Source: JANRKN01 sp033763435
GTDB lineage: Bacteria; Planctomycetota; Phycisphaerae; Phycisphaerales; UBA1924
Assembly (NCBI GenBank): GCA_033763435.1
Contig: JANRKN010000162.1
Span: forward strand, 1 to 28,761
Length of the DNA: 28,761 nucleotides
Direction of reading: 5' to 3'
Positions 9,192 through 17,378 of the stretch are shown here, piece by piece. The notes beneath the pieces were generated by a model. The model saw nothing but the letters and a program-made list of their open reading frames with translations, was not told the DNA's origin and did not search any database. Made by a program: the position numbers and the translations under genes. Position 1 is the stretch's first letter, and each line of letters opens with the position of its first letter.

Positions 9192-9890
9192 GTGAGCATT
9201 CTGATTCGTCCCCCTGAGCCGCCGTTGGTCGCGGGCGATTGGGCGCCCGAGGTCACCGCGCTGCTCGACGAGCATCACCTGGCGGCATGGTCGGAATCGG
9301 CCGCGCACCGGGTGCAGTTCGCCGCAGGGCTGGCGCAGTTTCTGGGCTCGCTCCGAGAGGCCGAGGTGTGTGTGCTGTACGGTCGGTTCATCACCGATCT
9401 GGACAGCTTCTGCCACCAGCTCGAGCGTGCGATCCCGGGCCGGCCTCTTGAGCGCAAGGTCGAGGGCATGTCGGGCGTCGCGGGGCTGCTGCGTCGCCGG
9501 GCCGAGCACCTCGGGCGCGCCGCGAGCAAGTACCGCTTCTATATCTGGAACGACGCGGACGAACTGCTCAAGCGCGACCACGCGTTGTTCGCGCGGCTGT
9601 TCGACGCGATGGCCGGTGTCGCGGCGGAAGCCGAGTACGCCAGCGACGACCTGCTGATGATCCACCGCGCGGTGCTGGTCGGCTCGTCGGTGCTCGACGT
9701 GTACGCCGAGGACCCTCAGGGCGCCATGAAGCGCTGGGTGGGCGATGTCGATCCGTCCGAACCGACCGAAGACGCGGCCGGCGGCGCAAACTGGCGCATC
9801 GTCTCGGGCCTCGCACGTCCGCCGGTGATGCGCTACTCGATCGATGCTCTTGCCGCGCAGGGCGAGGCGGCCTCGGGAGTCGTCGCATGA
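9192..9890 (+). CDS. Protein of unknown function, 232 aa
   Basis: I do not recognise this family. The predicted protein has no signal peptide and no membrane segment, so it should be cytoplasmic. It is mixed alpha/beta with conserved-looking blocks: a Cys-rich turn VCVLYGRFITDLDSFCHQLE, KYRFYIWNDADELLKRDHAL and DDLLMIHRAVLVGSSVLDVY. The segments CVLYG, FYIWNDADELL and MIHRAVL look like buried beta strands next to acidic turns. I chose the GTG at 9192 (preceded by GAGG) because the 43 codons upstream of it encode an Arg/Gly-rich, non-protein-like sequence. It stands alone, followed by a terminator, and is convergent with the CoA-transferase gene. Codon composition is normal for the window, which supports it being real. 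Confidence 0.7.
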   Translation: MSILIRPPEPPLVAGDWAPEVTALLDEHHLAAWSESAAHRVQFAAGLAQFLGSLREAEVCVLYGRFITDLDSFCHQLERAIPGRPLERKVEGMSGVAGLLRRRAEHLGRAASKYRFYIWNDADELLKRDHALFARLFDAMAGVAAEAEYASDDLLMIHRAVLVGSSVLDVYAEDPQGAMKRWVGDVDPSEPTEDAAGGANWRIVSGLARPPVMRYSIDALAAQGEAASGVVA

Positions 9891-9993
9891 GTCGGGAGCC
9901 GTAAGGACACACTTCACCCCGCCGCGGGATTACAGCGGCCCGTACACGCGAGGTCTCACGCGGGTACGGAACGATCAATGAGAGACCGCCGCA

Positions 9994-10042
9994 ACCCCGC
10001 TTCGTGGCCCCTGACCAAGGCTCGCGGGGTTGTGGTGTTTTT
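9994..10042 (+). terminator. Terminator after the 232-aa unknown gene
   Basis: Stem arms ACCCCGC (9994-10000) and GCGGGGT (10024-10030) are followed by TGTGGTGTTTTT. The loop is long (23 nt), which makes it a moderate rather than strong terminator. Confidence 0.55.
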
Positions 10043-10066
10043 GGGGCGGCGTTCGGTCGCGCAGGC

Positions 10067-11542
10067 TTAGGCCTTCATGCTGCCGGTGGTCGCCAGCCGC
10101 GTGTGCATCTCGAAGGCCTTCGCCAGGTTGTGGCGCAGGTGCCCGGGCTTGCAGTCGCGCACGTAGGCCAGGAGCATGTCGCGGTAGTCGGGGTGGGCGC
10201 AGGTGTTGATGATCCGCTGGGCGCGTTCGTTGGGCCCGAGGCCCCGCAGGTCGGCCAGGCCCTGCTCGGTGACGATGACGTTGACCGAGTGCTCGGCATG
10301 GTCGCAGTGCGAGACCATCGGCACAACAGTCGAGATCTTGCCGCCCTTGGCCGTGGAGGGCGCCATGAGGATCGAGAGATACGCGTTGCGGGTGAAGTCG
10401 CCCGAGCCGCCGATGCCGTTCATCATCTGTGTGCCCGAGACGTGCGTGCTGTTGGCGTGCCCGTAGATGTCGCACTCAAGGATGGTGTTGATCGCGATGA
10501 CGCCCAGCCGGCGGATGACGCCCGGGTTGTTCGAGAGTTCCTGCGGGCGCAGGATGACCCGCGGCGCGAAGTCATCGATGCGCGACATCACCCGGGCGGC
10601 GCACTCGTCCGAGACGGCCAGCGCGCAGGTGCTGACCACGCCGATGCGGTCCTGCTCAACGAGCGCGACCTGCGCGTCCTGCATCACCTCGGTGTACATG
10701 TCAAAGCGCGGGATCTCGTTCGCCTTGCCGAAGGCCGCCATCACCGCATTGGAGACGTTGCCCACGCCCGCCTGGACGGGGAGAAACTCGCGCGGGATAC
10801 GCCCGGCCTGCAGTTCCTCGGCGAGGAAGCGCACGATGTGCGAGGCGATGGCCTGGCTCTCGGCCGTGGGCGGATCGAACGCCGGCACGCCGTCGACCTC
10901 GTTTGAGCGCACCACGCCGACGATCTTCCGCGGGTCGACGGTGGCATAGGGCAGCCCGATGCGATCGCCCGGCGCGTGGATCGAGATCGGCGTGCGGTTG
11001 GGCGGTGGGGGGAGCAGCGCGATGTCGTGCATCTCGCGCACGCGCGGCGCCGCGGCCTCGTTGATCTCGATCAGCACCCGCTTGGCGTGCTTGAGGATCG
11101 TCGGCGTGATGCCCACGCCCGTCGTCAGATACACCCGTCCGTCGGGAGTGACTTCCGTCGCTTCCACGATCGCCCAGTCGATCACGCCCGCGAAGCCGAA
11201 CTCGATGTACTGGGGCACGTGCGAGAGGTGCAGGTCGGCGAACGCGGTCGTCCCCGCGTTGATCTGATCGCGCAGGGGCTTGGAGGACTGGAAGGGCGCG
11301 CGCCAGCTCAGGGCCTGGGCCTCGGCGAGCTGGTCATCGACCGGACCAGTGGACGCGCCGGTCAACAGTCGGATGCGCCACGACTTGCCGCGGGCGTGGA
11401 CCGAGCGGGCGTGTGCCGCCATCGCCCGGGGGATAGCCTTGGGCGTGCCTGAGACGGTGAACCCCGAAAGAGCGACCTGAGAGCCGTCCTCGATCAACGC
11501 CGCGGCCTCGTCGGCGGTCATGCTGCGGAAAGTCCGGTTCAT
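10067..11542 (-). CDS. Acetyl-CoA hydrolase / succinyl-CoA:acetate CoA-transferase family protein
   Basis: A 491-aa class I CoA-transferase of the Cat1/AarC type, which moves CoA between acyl groups (commonly succinyl-CoA and acetate) by way of an enzyme glutamyl-CoA intermediate. Visible family landmarks are VALSGFTVSGTPKAIP at the N terminus, QAGVGNVSNAV (257-267), the MYTEVMQD block whose Glu285 sits where family members have the catalytic glutamate, GTQMMNGIGGSGDF and IVTEQGLADLRGL near the C terminus. The start at 11542 was chosen because family alignment begins there (MTADEAAALI...), with AAAGG just upstream; a longer reading frame continues to 12028 but overlaps the divergent transporter gene. 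The likely role is acetate activation or acetyl-CoA/succinyl-CoA balancing beside the TCA cycle. The exact acyl substrates cannot be read from sequence. Confidence 0.92.
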   Translation of the reverse strand: MNRTFRSMTADEAAALIEDGSQVALSGFTVSGTPKAIPRAMAAHARSVHARGKSWRIRLLTGASTGPVDDQLAEAQALSWRAPFQSSKPLRDQINAGTTAFADLHLSHVPQYIEFGFAGVIDWAIVEATEVTPDGRVYLTTGVGITPTILKHAKRVLIEINEAAAPRVREMHDIALLPPPPNRTPISIHAPGDRIGLPYATVDPRKIVGVVRSNEVDGVPAFDPPTAESQAIASHIVRFLAEELQAGRIPREFLPVQAGVGNVSNAVMAAFGKANEIPRFDMYTEVMQDAQVALVEQDRIGVVSTCALAVSDECAARVMSRIDDFAPRVILRPQELSNNPGVIRRLGVIAINTILECDIYGHANSTHVSGTQMMNGIGGSGDFTRNAYLSILMAPSTAKGGKISTVVPMVSHCDHAEHSVNVIVTEQGLADLRGLGPNERAQRIINTCAHPDYRDMLLAYVRDCKPGHLRHNLAKAFEMHTRLATTGSMKA

Positions 11543-11677
11543 GCCCTTTCTATAGGCACGCATCCGCATCAAAGCGGATAAAAAGAGAATGAATACCCAC
11601 AAATCGGGTGCCGTTCGGACCTTGGCAGGGGTCCTACGATCGTCCGCGGGTGCCCTCAGGGCGGAAGCGAGGCGTGT

Positions 11678-13018
11678 GTGAGCGGTTCGAACGACGGGGG
11701 GCACGGGGAGAGTGGGGCGAATCGGCCCCGGTTCCCGCTCGGCGTGATGCTGTCGCACTTGATCGCGGTCACGCTGCTCCAGAGCACGCAGACGGCGGTG
11801 CTGTTCATTTTGCCGGTGATCGCGAAGAAGCAGTTCGGCGCGGGCAACTGGCAGGTCTTTCTGATCACCGCCCCGCCGACGATCCTGTTCATCACGAGCA
11901 TCTTCTGGAATGACCTGTTCGGCCGGCTGCGGTTCAGCCGGTTCATGGCGCTGTATTGGATCGTCGCGTGCCTGCCGCTGGCGCTGGTCGCGTTCGCGCA
12001 GTCGTACTGGATGCTGCTGGTGCCGCACCTAGTTTCGTGCGCGGCGCTCTCGGCGTATCACCCCGCCGCGGGGGGCCTGCTCAAGCGGCTCTACCCCGAC
12101 TCGGCGCGCGGGCGCGTGTACGGCCTGTTGTGGGGCGGGTCGATGGTCGCGGGCGCGTTCACGAGCTGGGGCGTCGGGCATCTGCTCGAGACTGACCCGG
12201 AGAGTTTCCGGTGGTACATGCCCCTGGCCGCGGGGCTCCAGATGCTGGGTGTGATCGCGCTCGCCTGGCTCAGCCACGCGACGCGTGATGATGTTCGTTC
12301 CGCACCCGCGCTGGCCACCCCCGAGTCCCGCGGCGCGCTCGCACGCGTCGTCGATCCCGTCGTTCACATGCGCACGGTGCTCCGCGAGGATCCCACCTTC
12401 GCCCGCTACGAAGGCGCGTACATGACCTACGGCGTGGGCTGGATGATCGCCTACGCGCTGTTGCCCATCCTCGCGACCACCAAACTCGGGCTGAACTACG
12501 AGCAGTTCATGAACGCGACGCAGGTGCCGTACCTGCTCGCGATTGTCGCGATGATCTATCCGGCGGGGCTGCTGCTGGACAAGCTGGGGGCGGTGCGGAC
12601 GACCGCGCTTTCGTTTGCCGCGCTCTCGCTGTACCCGCTGATGCTTATCGGGGCGGGCTCGGCGTTCGGTCCGGTGACGGACCTGACGACGGCGAGCCTG
12701 GTCTACGGCATCGCGCACTCGGGGGCGAGCATCGGGTGGATGCTCGGGCCGGTGGCGCTCGCGCCCAGGCCTGAGAAGGTGCCGCAGTATGTCGCGATCC
12801 ACGCGACGCTGGTGGGCCTTCGCGGGGCGGTCTTCCAGTTTGCGGGCGTCGGGCTCTACGAACTGACGGGGAGCTTTACCTGGCCTCTGCTGGCCGCGGC
12901 GATCGCGTATCTCTGGAGCGCGCAGCAGATGTGGAGCCTGCACCGGCGAATCCGCGCGGCGGCGCCCGCTCCTGTGGTGCATGAGCCCCAGGACCGCGCC
13001 GAACCCGCGGGCAAGTGA
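11678..13018 (+). CDS. Major facilitator superfamily transporter
   Basis: A 446-aa integral inner-membrane protein with about 12 hydrophobic segments, starting near residue 21 and ending before a short charged tail (last 30 residues). The loop after the second helix, NDLFGRLRFSRF, corresponds to the MFS motif A position (G...D..GrR), though here it is degenerate. A second loop carries LLKRLYPDSARGRVYGLLWG, as in drug/sugar-like MFS members. Start is GTG at 11678, with GAGG seven bases upstream. The substrate is unknown. The gene is divergent from the CoA-transferase gene over 135 bp, so shared control of the two is possible; an organic-acid substrate would fit but is speculation. Confidence 0.87.
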   Translation: MSGSNDGGHGESGANRPRFPLGVMLSHLIAVTLLQSTQTAVLFILPVIAKKQFGAGNWQVFLITAPPTILFITSIFWNDLFGRLRFSRFMALYWIVACLPLALVAFAQSYWMLLVPHLVSCAALSAYHPAAGGLLKRLYPDSARGRVYGLLWGGSMVAGAFTSWGVGHLLETDPESFRWYMPLAAGLQMLGVIALAWLSHATRDDVRSAPALATPESRGALARVVDPVVHMRTVLREDPTFARYEGAYMTYGVGWMIAYALLPILATTKLGLNYEQFMNATQVPYLLAIVAMIYPAGLLLDKLGAVRTTALSFAALSLYPLMLIGAGSAFGPVTDLTTASLVYGIAHSGASIGWMLGPVALAPRPEKVPQYVAIHATLVGLRGAVFQFAGVGLYELTGSFTWPLLAAAIAYLWSAQQMWSLHRRIRAAAPAPVVHEPQDRAEPAGK

Positions 13019-13048
13019 CGCGGCAGGGCCTGCGTTTTCGAGCTGGGA

Positions 13049-14533
13049 TTACTGGCCCTGGGCGAGGCTGTAGCCCTTGGCGCCGTCGAAGACCCGCAGC
13101 AGCTCGTACGAGCACACGACGAACTTCTCGGCGACCTTGTCCATCAGCGAGACGCACCGGCTCTGACCGAAGTCGCCCGGGCGGTGGTCCTCGCGAAGCT
13201 CAAACCGCACGCGATAGTAATCGACGCACTCGGTGTACACCGAGCCCGTCGGCCAGACCTGCGTGCCGCGGTTGGAGATCAGCGTCAGCTTGAAAGGCGT
13301 GTCGGCGCAGATGCGCTGCATCTCTTCTGCGACGCTCACGGGGCTCAGCGGCGTGTCCAGATAGATGTCGCAGCCCACGACGTGGCGCACCACGTTCGCA
13401 AAGGTGCGGATCACCTGCGGGCCCGTCGGCGCGGGCGGGCGCAGGAAGCAGTGGTCGCCCGGCGCGGCCTCGGGCACCGCGGGCACGGTCTTGGGCGTGT
13501 TGCCCAGGTTCGAGACCACCGCCTTGGTGAACTCGGCGGTGCCGACGGCGGGCGTCGACTTGCTGCCGAAGTCGCCCGTGTGGACGCCCGACTCGAGCGT
13601 CGCGAGCAGGGCGTTCTCGATCGCCGCGGCTTCCTTGAACAGGCAGATGTGCCTGAGCATCATCAGCCCCGAGAGGATCAGGCTCGTGGGGTTGGCGATG
13701 CCCTTGCCCGCGATGTCGGGCGCGGTGCCGTGGACGGCCTCGAAGATCGAGATGTGGTGCCCGATGTTGGCGCTGGGCGCAAAGCCCAGGCCCCCGACCA
13801 GGCCCGCGACCAGGTCAGACACGATGTCGCCCTGAAGGTTGGGCAGGACGACCATCTTGTACTGCTGGGGCTTGAGGACGAGGTTCATGCACAGGGCGTC
13901 GACGATGACGTCGGCCTGTTCGATCTCGGGGAAGTCCTTGCCGTTGGCCTTGAAGCGGTCGAGGAAGAGCCCGTCGGTCATCTTCATGATGTTGGCTTTG
14001 TGCCCGCAGTGGACCTTGGCGATCTTGAGCTTGCGGGCGGTCTGGTAGGCGAAGCGGTGGACCTCATCGCAGCCGGGGGCGGAGATGAGTCGCTTGCACT
14101 GGATCATGTCGTTGGAGAGGCGGTGCTCGACGCCGCCGTAGGTGTCCTCGATGTTCTCGCGGACGATGGCCATGTCGATGGTGATGCCGGCCTTGGAGTA
14201 GACGGTCTCGACGCCCGGGAGGGTCTTGAAGACGCGGTAGTTGGCAAAGGCGTTCCAGAGCTTGCGGGCGGTGACGTTGATGGACTTGCCGCCGGAGCCC
14301 TTGGGCGTTTCCATGGGGCCCTTGAAGAGCAGGCCGCAGTCTTCGACGGCGCGGATGGCCTCGGGGGTCATGCCGCGGGAGTTGCCCTTGAGGAAGACGG
14401 AGGCGCCCATCTCGACGGGGACAAAGTCGGCGTGGTTCATGACGCCCGCGGCTTTGAAGAGGTCAAGCGTGGCGGCCATGATCTCGGGGCCGATGCCGTC
14501 GCCGGGCGCGACCGCGATGCGAAGAGAGGACAT
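13049..14533 (-). CDS. icd: Isocitrate dehydrogenase, long Thermus/Rickettsia type
   Basis: Oxidative decarboxylation of isocitrate to 2-oxoglutarate in the TCA cycle. The 494-aa protein has the isocitrate/isopropylmalate dehydrogenase core (residues 1-340: APGDGIGPEI, GGKSINVTARKLWN, RENIEDTYGGVEHR, VLPNLQGDIVSDL) plus a C-terminal domain of about 130 residues with LTLISNRGTQVWPTGSVYTE. That extension is the mark of the long Thermus/Rickettsia subfamily and is absent from E. coli Icd and LeuB. In the cofactor loop HGTAPDIAGKGIANP, Asp273-Ile274 occupy the place of Lys344-Tyr345 of NADP-specific E. coli Icd, which suggests NAD preference. The ATG at 14533 is preceded by AGGAG at good spacing. 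The gene is single, convergent with the transporter and divergent from murC. Confidence 0.93.
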   Translation of the reverse strand: MSSLRIAVAPGDGIGPEIMAATLDLFKAAGVMNHADFVPVEMGASVFLKGNSRGMTPEAIRAVEDCGLLFKGPMETPKGSGGKSINVTARKLWNAFANYRVFKTLPGVETVYSKAGITIDMAIVRENIEDTYGGVEHRLSNDMIQCKRLISAPGCDEVHRFAYQTARKLKIAKVHCGHKANIMKMTDGLFLDRFKANGKDFPEIEQADVIVDALCMNLVLKPQQYKMVVLPNLQGDIVSDLVAGLVGGLGFAPSANIGHHISIFEAVHGTAPDIAGKGIANPTSLILSGLMMLRHICLFKEAAAIENALLATLESGVHTGDFGSKSTPAVGTAEFTKAVVSNLGNTPKTVPAVPEAAPGDHCFLRPPAPTGPQVIRTFANVVRHVVGCDIYLDTPLSPVSVAEEMQRICADTPFKLTLISNRGTQVWPTGSVYTECVDYYRVRFELREDHRPGDFGQSRCVSLMDKVAEKFVVCSYELLRVFDGAKGYSLAQGQ

Positions 14534-14732
14534 GCGGGCAACTCCTGAGCCCGGACCGTGGAGAGCGGGTCCGGAGGGCGGGTTTGACGGACGGGGTTTG
14601 ACGGAACCGAACGCGCCCTCGGGCGGTGGGCCCGGCGAGCGGTGGCACAGGGTAGAACCGTCGCGTGGGCGTGATCGAACATCCGGCCCGCGAGCTTCAC
14701 GAAAGTCGGCAGGTTTGGCCGATACCCTCCGG

Positions 14733-16337
14733 ATGAGCCCGACCACCGCCGTGCCTTCTGTGGACACCACGATGACGCCCGCGCACTCCAGCCTTTCGAC
14801 GCCCCGCGTTCAGGCCGACCGGTTCGATCTGGTCGGCAAGCACGTGTTCATGATCGGCATCGGCGGGTGCGGCATGTCGGGCCTGGCGCGGCTGATGAAG
14901 GCCCGTGGCGCGGTCGTCACCGGTTCGGACCAGTCCAAGAGCGAGACGACCGATGCGCTGAAGGCTGAGTCCATCGGCGTGAGCTTTGACCAGGACTCGG
15001 GCGCCTTGCCCGAGGCCTGCGACATGGTCGTCGCGAGCGCGGCGATCAAGCCCGACCACCCCCAGGTGCTCGAGGCTCAGCGCCGGGGCGTCGCGACGCT
15101 GCTGTACGCCGAGGCGCTCGGCCAGTGCATGATCGGGCGCACGGGCATCGCGATCGCCGGGACGCACGGCAAGAGCACGACGACGGCGATGATCGGCGCG
15201 GCGCTCACCGACGCGGGTCTGGACCCCTCGGTGATCGTCGGCGCGACCTGCTCGCAGCTCGTCCGCGGGTCGCTCGGCTCGGGCGCGATGGACCCGGGCG
15301 CCGGGTTCCGCCTGGGCTCGCCCACGATCCCGATCGGCCCGCTGAAGGCCAAGCCCGGGATCCTGATCGCTGAGGCGTGCGAGTTCAACCGCTCGTTCCA
15401 CAACTATCGCCCGCTGATCGCGAGCATTTCGAGCGTCGAGGCCGACCACCTGGACGTGTATGGCTCGCTCGATGCCGTCGTCGAGAGCTTCCACGAGTTC
15501 GCGCGGCTGGTGCCGCCCGAGAGCGAGGGCGGGCGCCTGCTGATCGCCCACGACGGCGCGCACCGGCGCGAAGTGACCCGCGGCCTGACGTGCAAGGTCG
15601 AAACCATCGGCTTCAGCCCCGAGGCCGACTGGGTTGTTGAGTACGACGTCGCGACCCGCACCGCTTCACTCTCGCACGAGCGCAAGCCGATCGCCAAGTG
15701 GACGATGCTGCTGCCGGGCGCGCACAACGCCGTGAACGCCGCGACGGCGCTCGCGCTGGGCGTCATGGTCGGGGGCGACCCGGCGGTGCTCGCGCGCTCG
15801 CTCTCGGCCTTCGCGGGCGTCGATCGTCGCATGCACTATCTGGGCGACCGCATCCTGCCCGCGTCCTCGACGCACCCGGGTGGCGCGGTCAAGGTCTACG
15901 ACGACTACGGGCACCACCCGACCGAGGTCGACGTCACGCTCCGCGCGCTCCGCGACTTTGACCGGCCTCAGGACCGCGGCGGGCGACTGATCTGCGTCTT
16001 CCAGCCCCACCAGCACTCGCGGACGCGCCACCTGCTCGAGGAGTTCGCGCAGAGCTTCACGTCCGCCGATGTCGTGATCGTGCCGCACATTTACTTTGTC
16101 CGCGATTCGCAGGAAGAGAAGACCAAGGTGAACGCGCAGGACCTGGTCGATCGTCTGCGCTCGCGCGGCGTGCGGGCGATGCACCTGTATCCGTTCGAGG
16201 CGATCGTCGAACAGCTCGAGAATCTCGCGCAGCCGGGCGACCTGCTGGTGGTCATGGGCGCGGGCCCGGTCTGGCAGGTCGCGCGCGATTACCTCGCGGG
16301 CGGCCCGAGCCGTCGGCCTGCGGTGGCGCCCCGCTGA
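14733..16337 (+). CDS. murC: UDP-N-acetylmuramate--L-alanine ligase
   Basis: ATP-dependent addition of L-Ala to UDP-MurNAc, the first amino-acid step of peptidoglycan precursor synthesis in the cytoplasm. The 534-aa protein has the N-terminal UDP-binding Rossmann motif GIGGCGMSGLARL (42-54), the P-loop GTHGKSTTT (143-151), the EACEFNRSF block (the metal/substrate glutamate region, of the EACEYxRxF type seen in Gram-positive MurC), HNAVNAATALAL and the C-terminal DDYGHHPTEV signature. Length is somewhat above the usual 460-490 aa because of a roughly 30-residue N-terminal tail and short loop inserts. The start at 14733 has no clear ribosome site; TACCCT four bases upstream might belong to a leaderless promoter, and an ATG at 14772 is the alternative. 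First gene of the murC-murB-ddl-ftsQ run. Confidence 0.95.
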   Translation: MSPTTAVPSVDTTMTPAHSSLSTPRVQADRFDLVGKHVFMIGIGGCGMSGLARLMKARGAVVTGSDQSKSETTDALKAESIGVSFDQDSGALPEACDMVVASAAIKPDHPQVLEAQRRGVATLLYAEALGQCMIGRTGIAIAGTHGKSTTTAMIGAALTDAGLDPSVIVGATCSQLVRGSLGSGAMDPGAGFRLGSPTIPIGPLKAKPGILIAEACEFNRSFHNYRPLIASISSVEADHLDVYGSLDAVVESFHEFARLVPPESEGGRLLIAHDGAHRREVTRGLTCKVETIGFSPEADWVVEYDVATRTASLSHERKPIAKWTMLLPGAHNAVNAATALALGVMVGGDPAVLARSLSAFAGVDRRMHYLGDRILPASSTHPGGAVKVYDDYGHHPTEVDVTLRALRDFDRPQDRGGRLICVFQPHQHSRTRHLLEEFAQSFTSADVVIVPHIYFVRDSQEEKTKVNAQDLVDRLRSRGVRAMHLYPFEAIVEQLENLAQPGDLLVVMGAGPVWQVARDYLAGGPSRRPAVAPR

Positions 16338-16370
16338 GCGCGGGCAGACTCAACGAAAGCGAAGGCACGC

Positions 16371-17378
16371 GTGCTGATGGCCGAGACGTTCGAAGTTCTG
16401 AGGGATCATCCGGTGCCGACGTGGTTCGGGATCGGTGGCCGCGCCGCGCGCTTTGCCGCGGTCCATACCACCGATGACCTCCGCCGAGCGCTGGAGCTCG
16501 ACGCGCACCTCCGCGTGCTGGGCGACGGCGCGAACCTGCTCGTCGATGACGAGGGCGTGGACTTCCTGGTCGTCACCATGACGCGGTCGTCGCTCGGCAG
16601 CGCAGACGGCGAGCTGCCGCCCGGCGACCTGCGCGAGATTTCGATCGACGACGCCTCGGGGCTGGTCCGTGTCGGCGCGGGCGTGAATCTTCCCAAGCTC
16701 ATCACCGAGTGCGTCCGGCGGGGCCTTGAGGGCATCGAGACCCTCGCGGGCATCCCCGCGACGATCGGCGGCGCGCTGGTCATGAACGCGGGCGGCTCCT
16801 TCGGGCAGATCGCCGACACCGTCGAGCGGGTCTTCGCCCTGGATCGTGCGGGCAAGGCCGTGACGCTCGAGCGCGCACAGATCGCCTTTGACTACCGCAG
16901 TTCGGGGCTGAACCACCTGCTGGTCACGGGCGCGGAGCTGCGGCTGAGGCCCGTGAGCGATCAGGCCGCGCTGCGCGCGAGGCTGGTCGAGGTGATGAAG
17001 TACAAGAAGGACTCGCAGCCCATGAGCGCGCGGAGCGCGGGGTGCGCGTTCAAGAACCCGGTCGTGGCGGGCGAGGCGCGCACGCGGGTGCCCGGGCTTG
17101 CGCCGCGGGGCCAGCGCGTGAGCGCGGGGCTGCTGATCGACCGCGCGGGGCTCAAGGGCCTGCGTGTGGGCGGGGCGCACGTGTCAGACCGGCACGCGAA
17201 CTTTTTGGTGACCGACGCGGGCGCGACGGCGCGCGACGTGATCACGCTCATGAACGAGGTCTCGCGCCGGGTGCGCGAGGCCTTCGGCATCGAGCTGGTG
17301 CGCGAGGTCGTCGTCTGGTCGCGCCACGAACTTGAGCCTCATGCGCCGGAGCGCTCCTCCCCGGAGCCTCAGGCATGA
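16371..17378 (+). CDS. murB: UDP-N-acetylmuramate dehydrogenase
   Basis: FAD-dependent, NADPH-using reduction of UDP-GlcNAc-enolpyruvate to UDP-MurNAc. The 335-aa protein has the FAD-binding PCMH fold with IPATIGGALVMNAGG (128-142), the FDYRSS block containing the active-site Tyr-Arg pair (175-176) and the C-terminal substrate domain with SAGCAFKNP (222-230). At position 225, where many MurB enzymes carry the proton-donating serine, this protein has cysteine. The start is GTG at 16371 with GAAGG at good distance; the ATG two codons later is possible. It follows murC by 33 bp and overlaps ddl by four bases (ATGA), so it is part of one operon. A C-terminal tail of about 15 residues rich in Pro and Glu is non-conserved. 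Confidence 0.95.
   Translation: MLMAETFEVLRDHPVPTWFGIGGRAARFAAVHTTDDLRRALELDAHLRVLGDGANLLVDDEGVDFLVVTMTRSSLGSADGELPPGDLREISIDDASGLVRVGAGVNLPKLITECVRRGLEGIETLAGIPATIGGALVMNAGGSFGQIADTVERVFALDRAGKAVTLERAQIAFDYRSSGLNHLLVTGAELRLRPVSDQAALRARLVEVMKYKKDSQPMSARSAGCAFKNPVVAGEARTRVPGLAPRGQRVSAGLLIDRAGLKGLRVGGAHVSDRHANFLVTDAGATARDVITLMNEVSRRVREAFGIELVREVVVWSRHELEPHAPERSSPEPQA

Noticed and set aside
11543..12028. Extended N terminus of the CoA-transferase reading frame
   Set aside because: This part is Arg/Gln/Asp-rich shadow coding opposite the MFS transporter gene; family homology starts at 11542.
12029..12982. Long minus-strand open frame opposite the MFS transporter
   Set aside because: Arg/His/Gln-rich antisense shadow typical of GC-rich DNA; no start signal.
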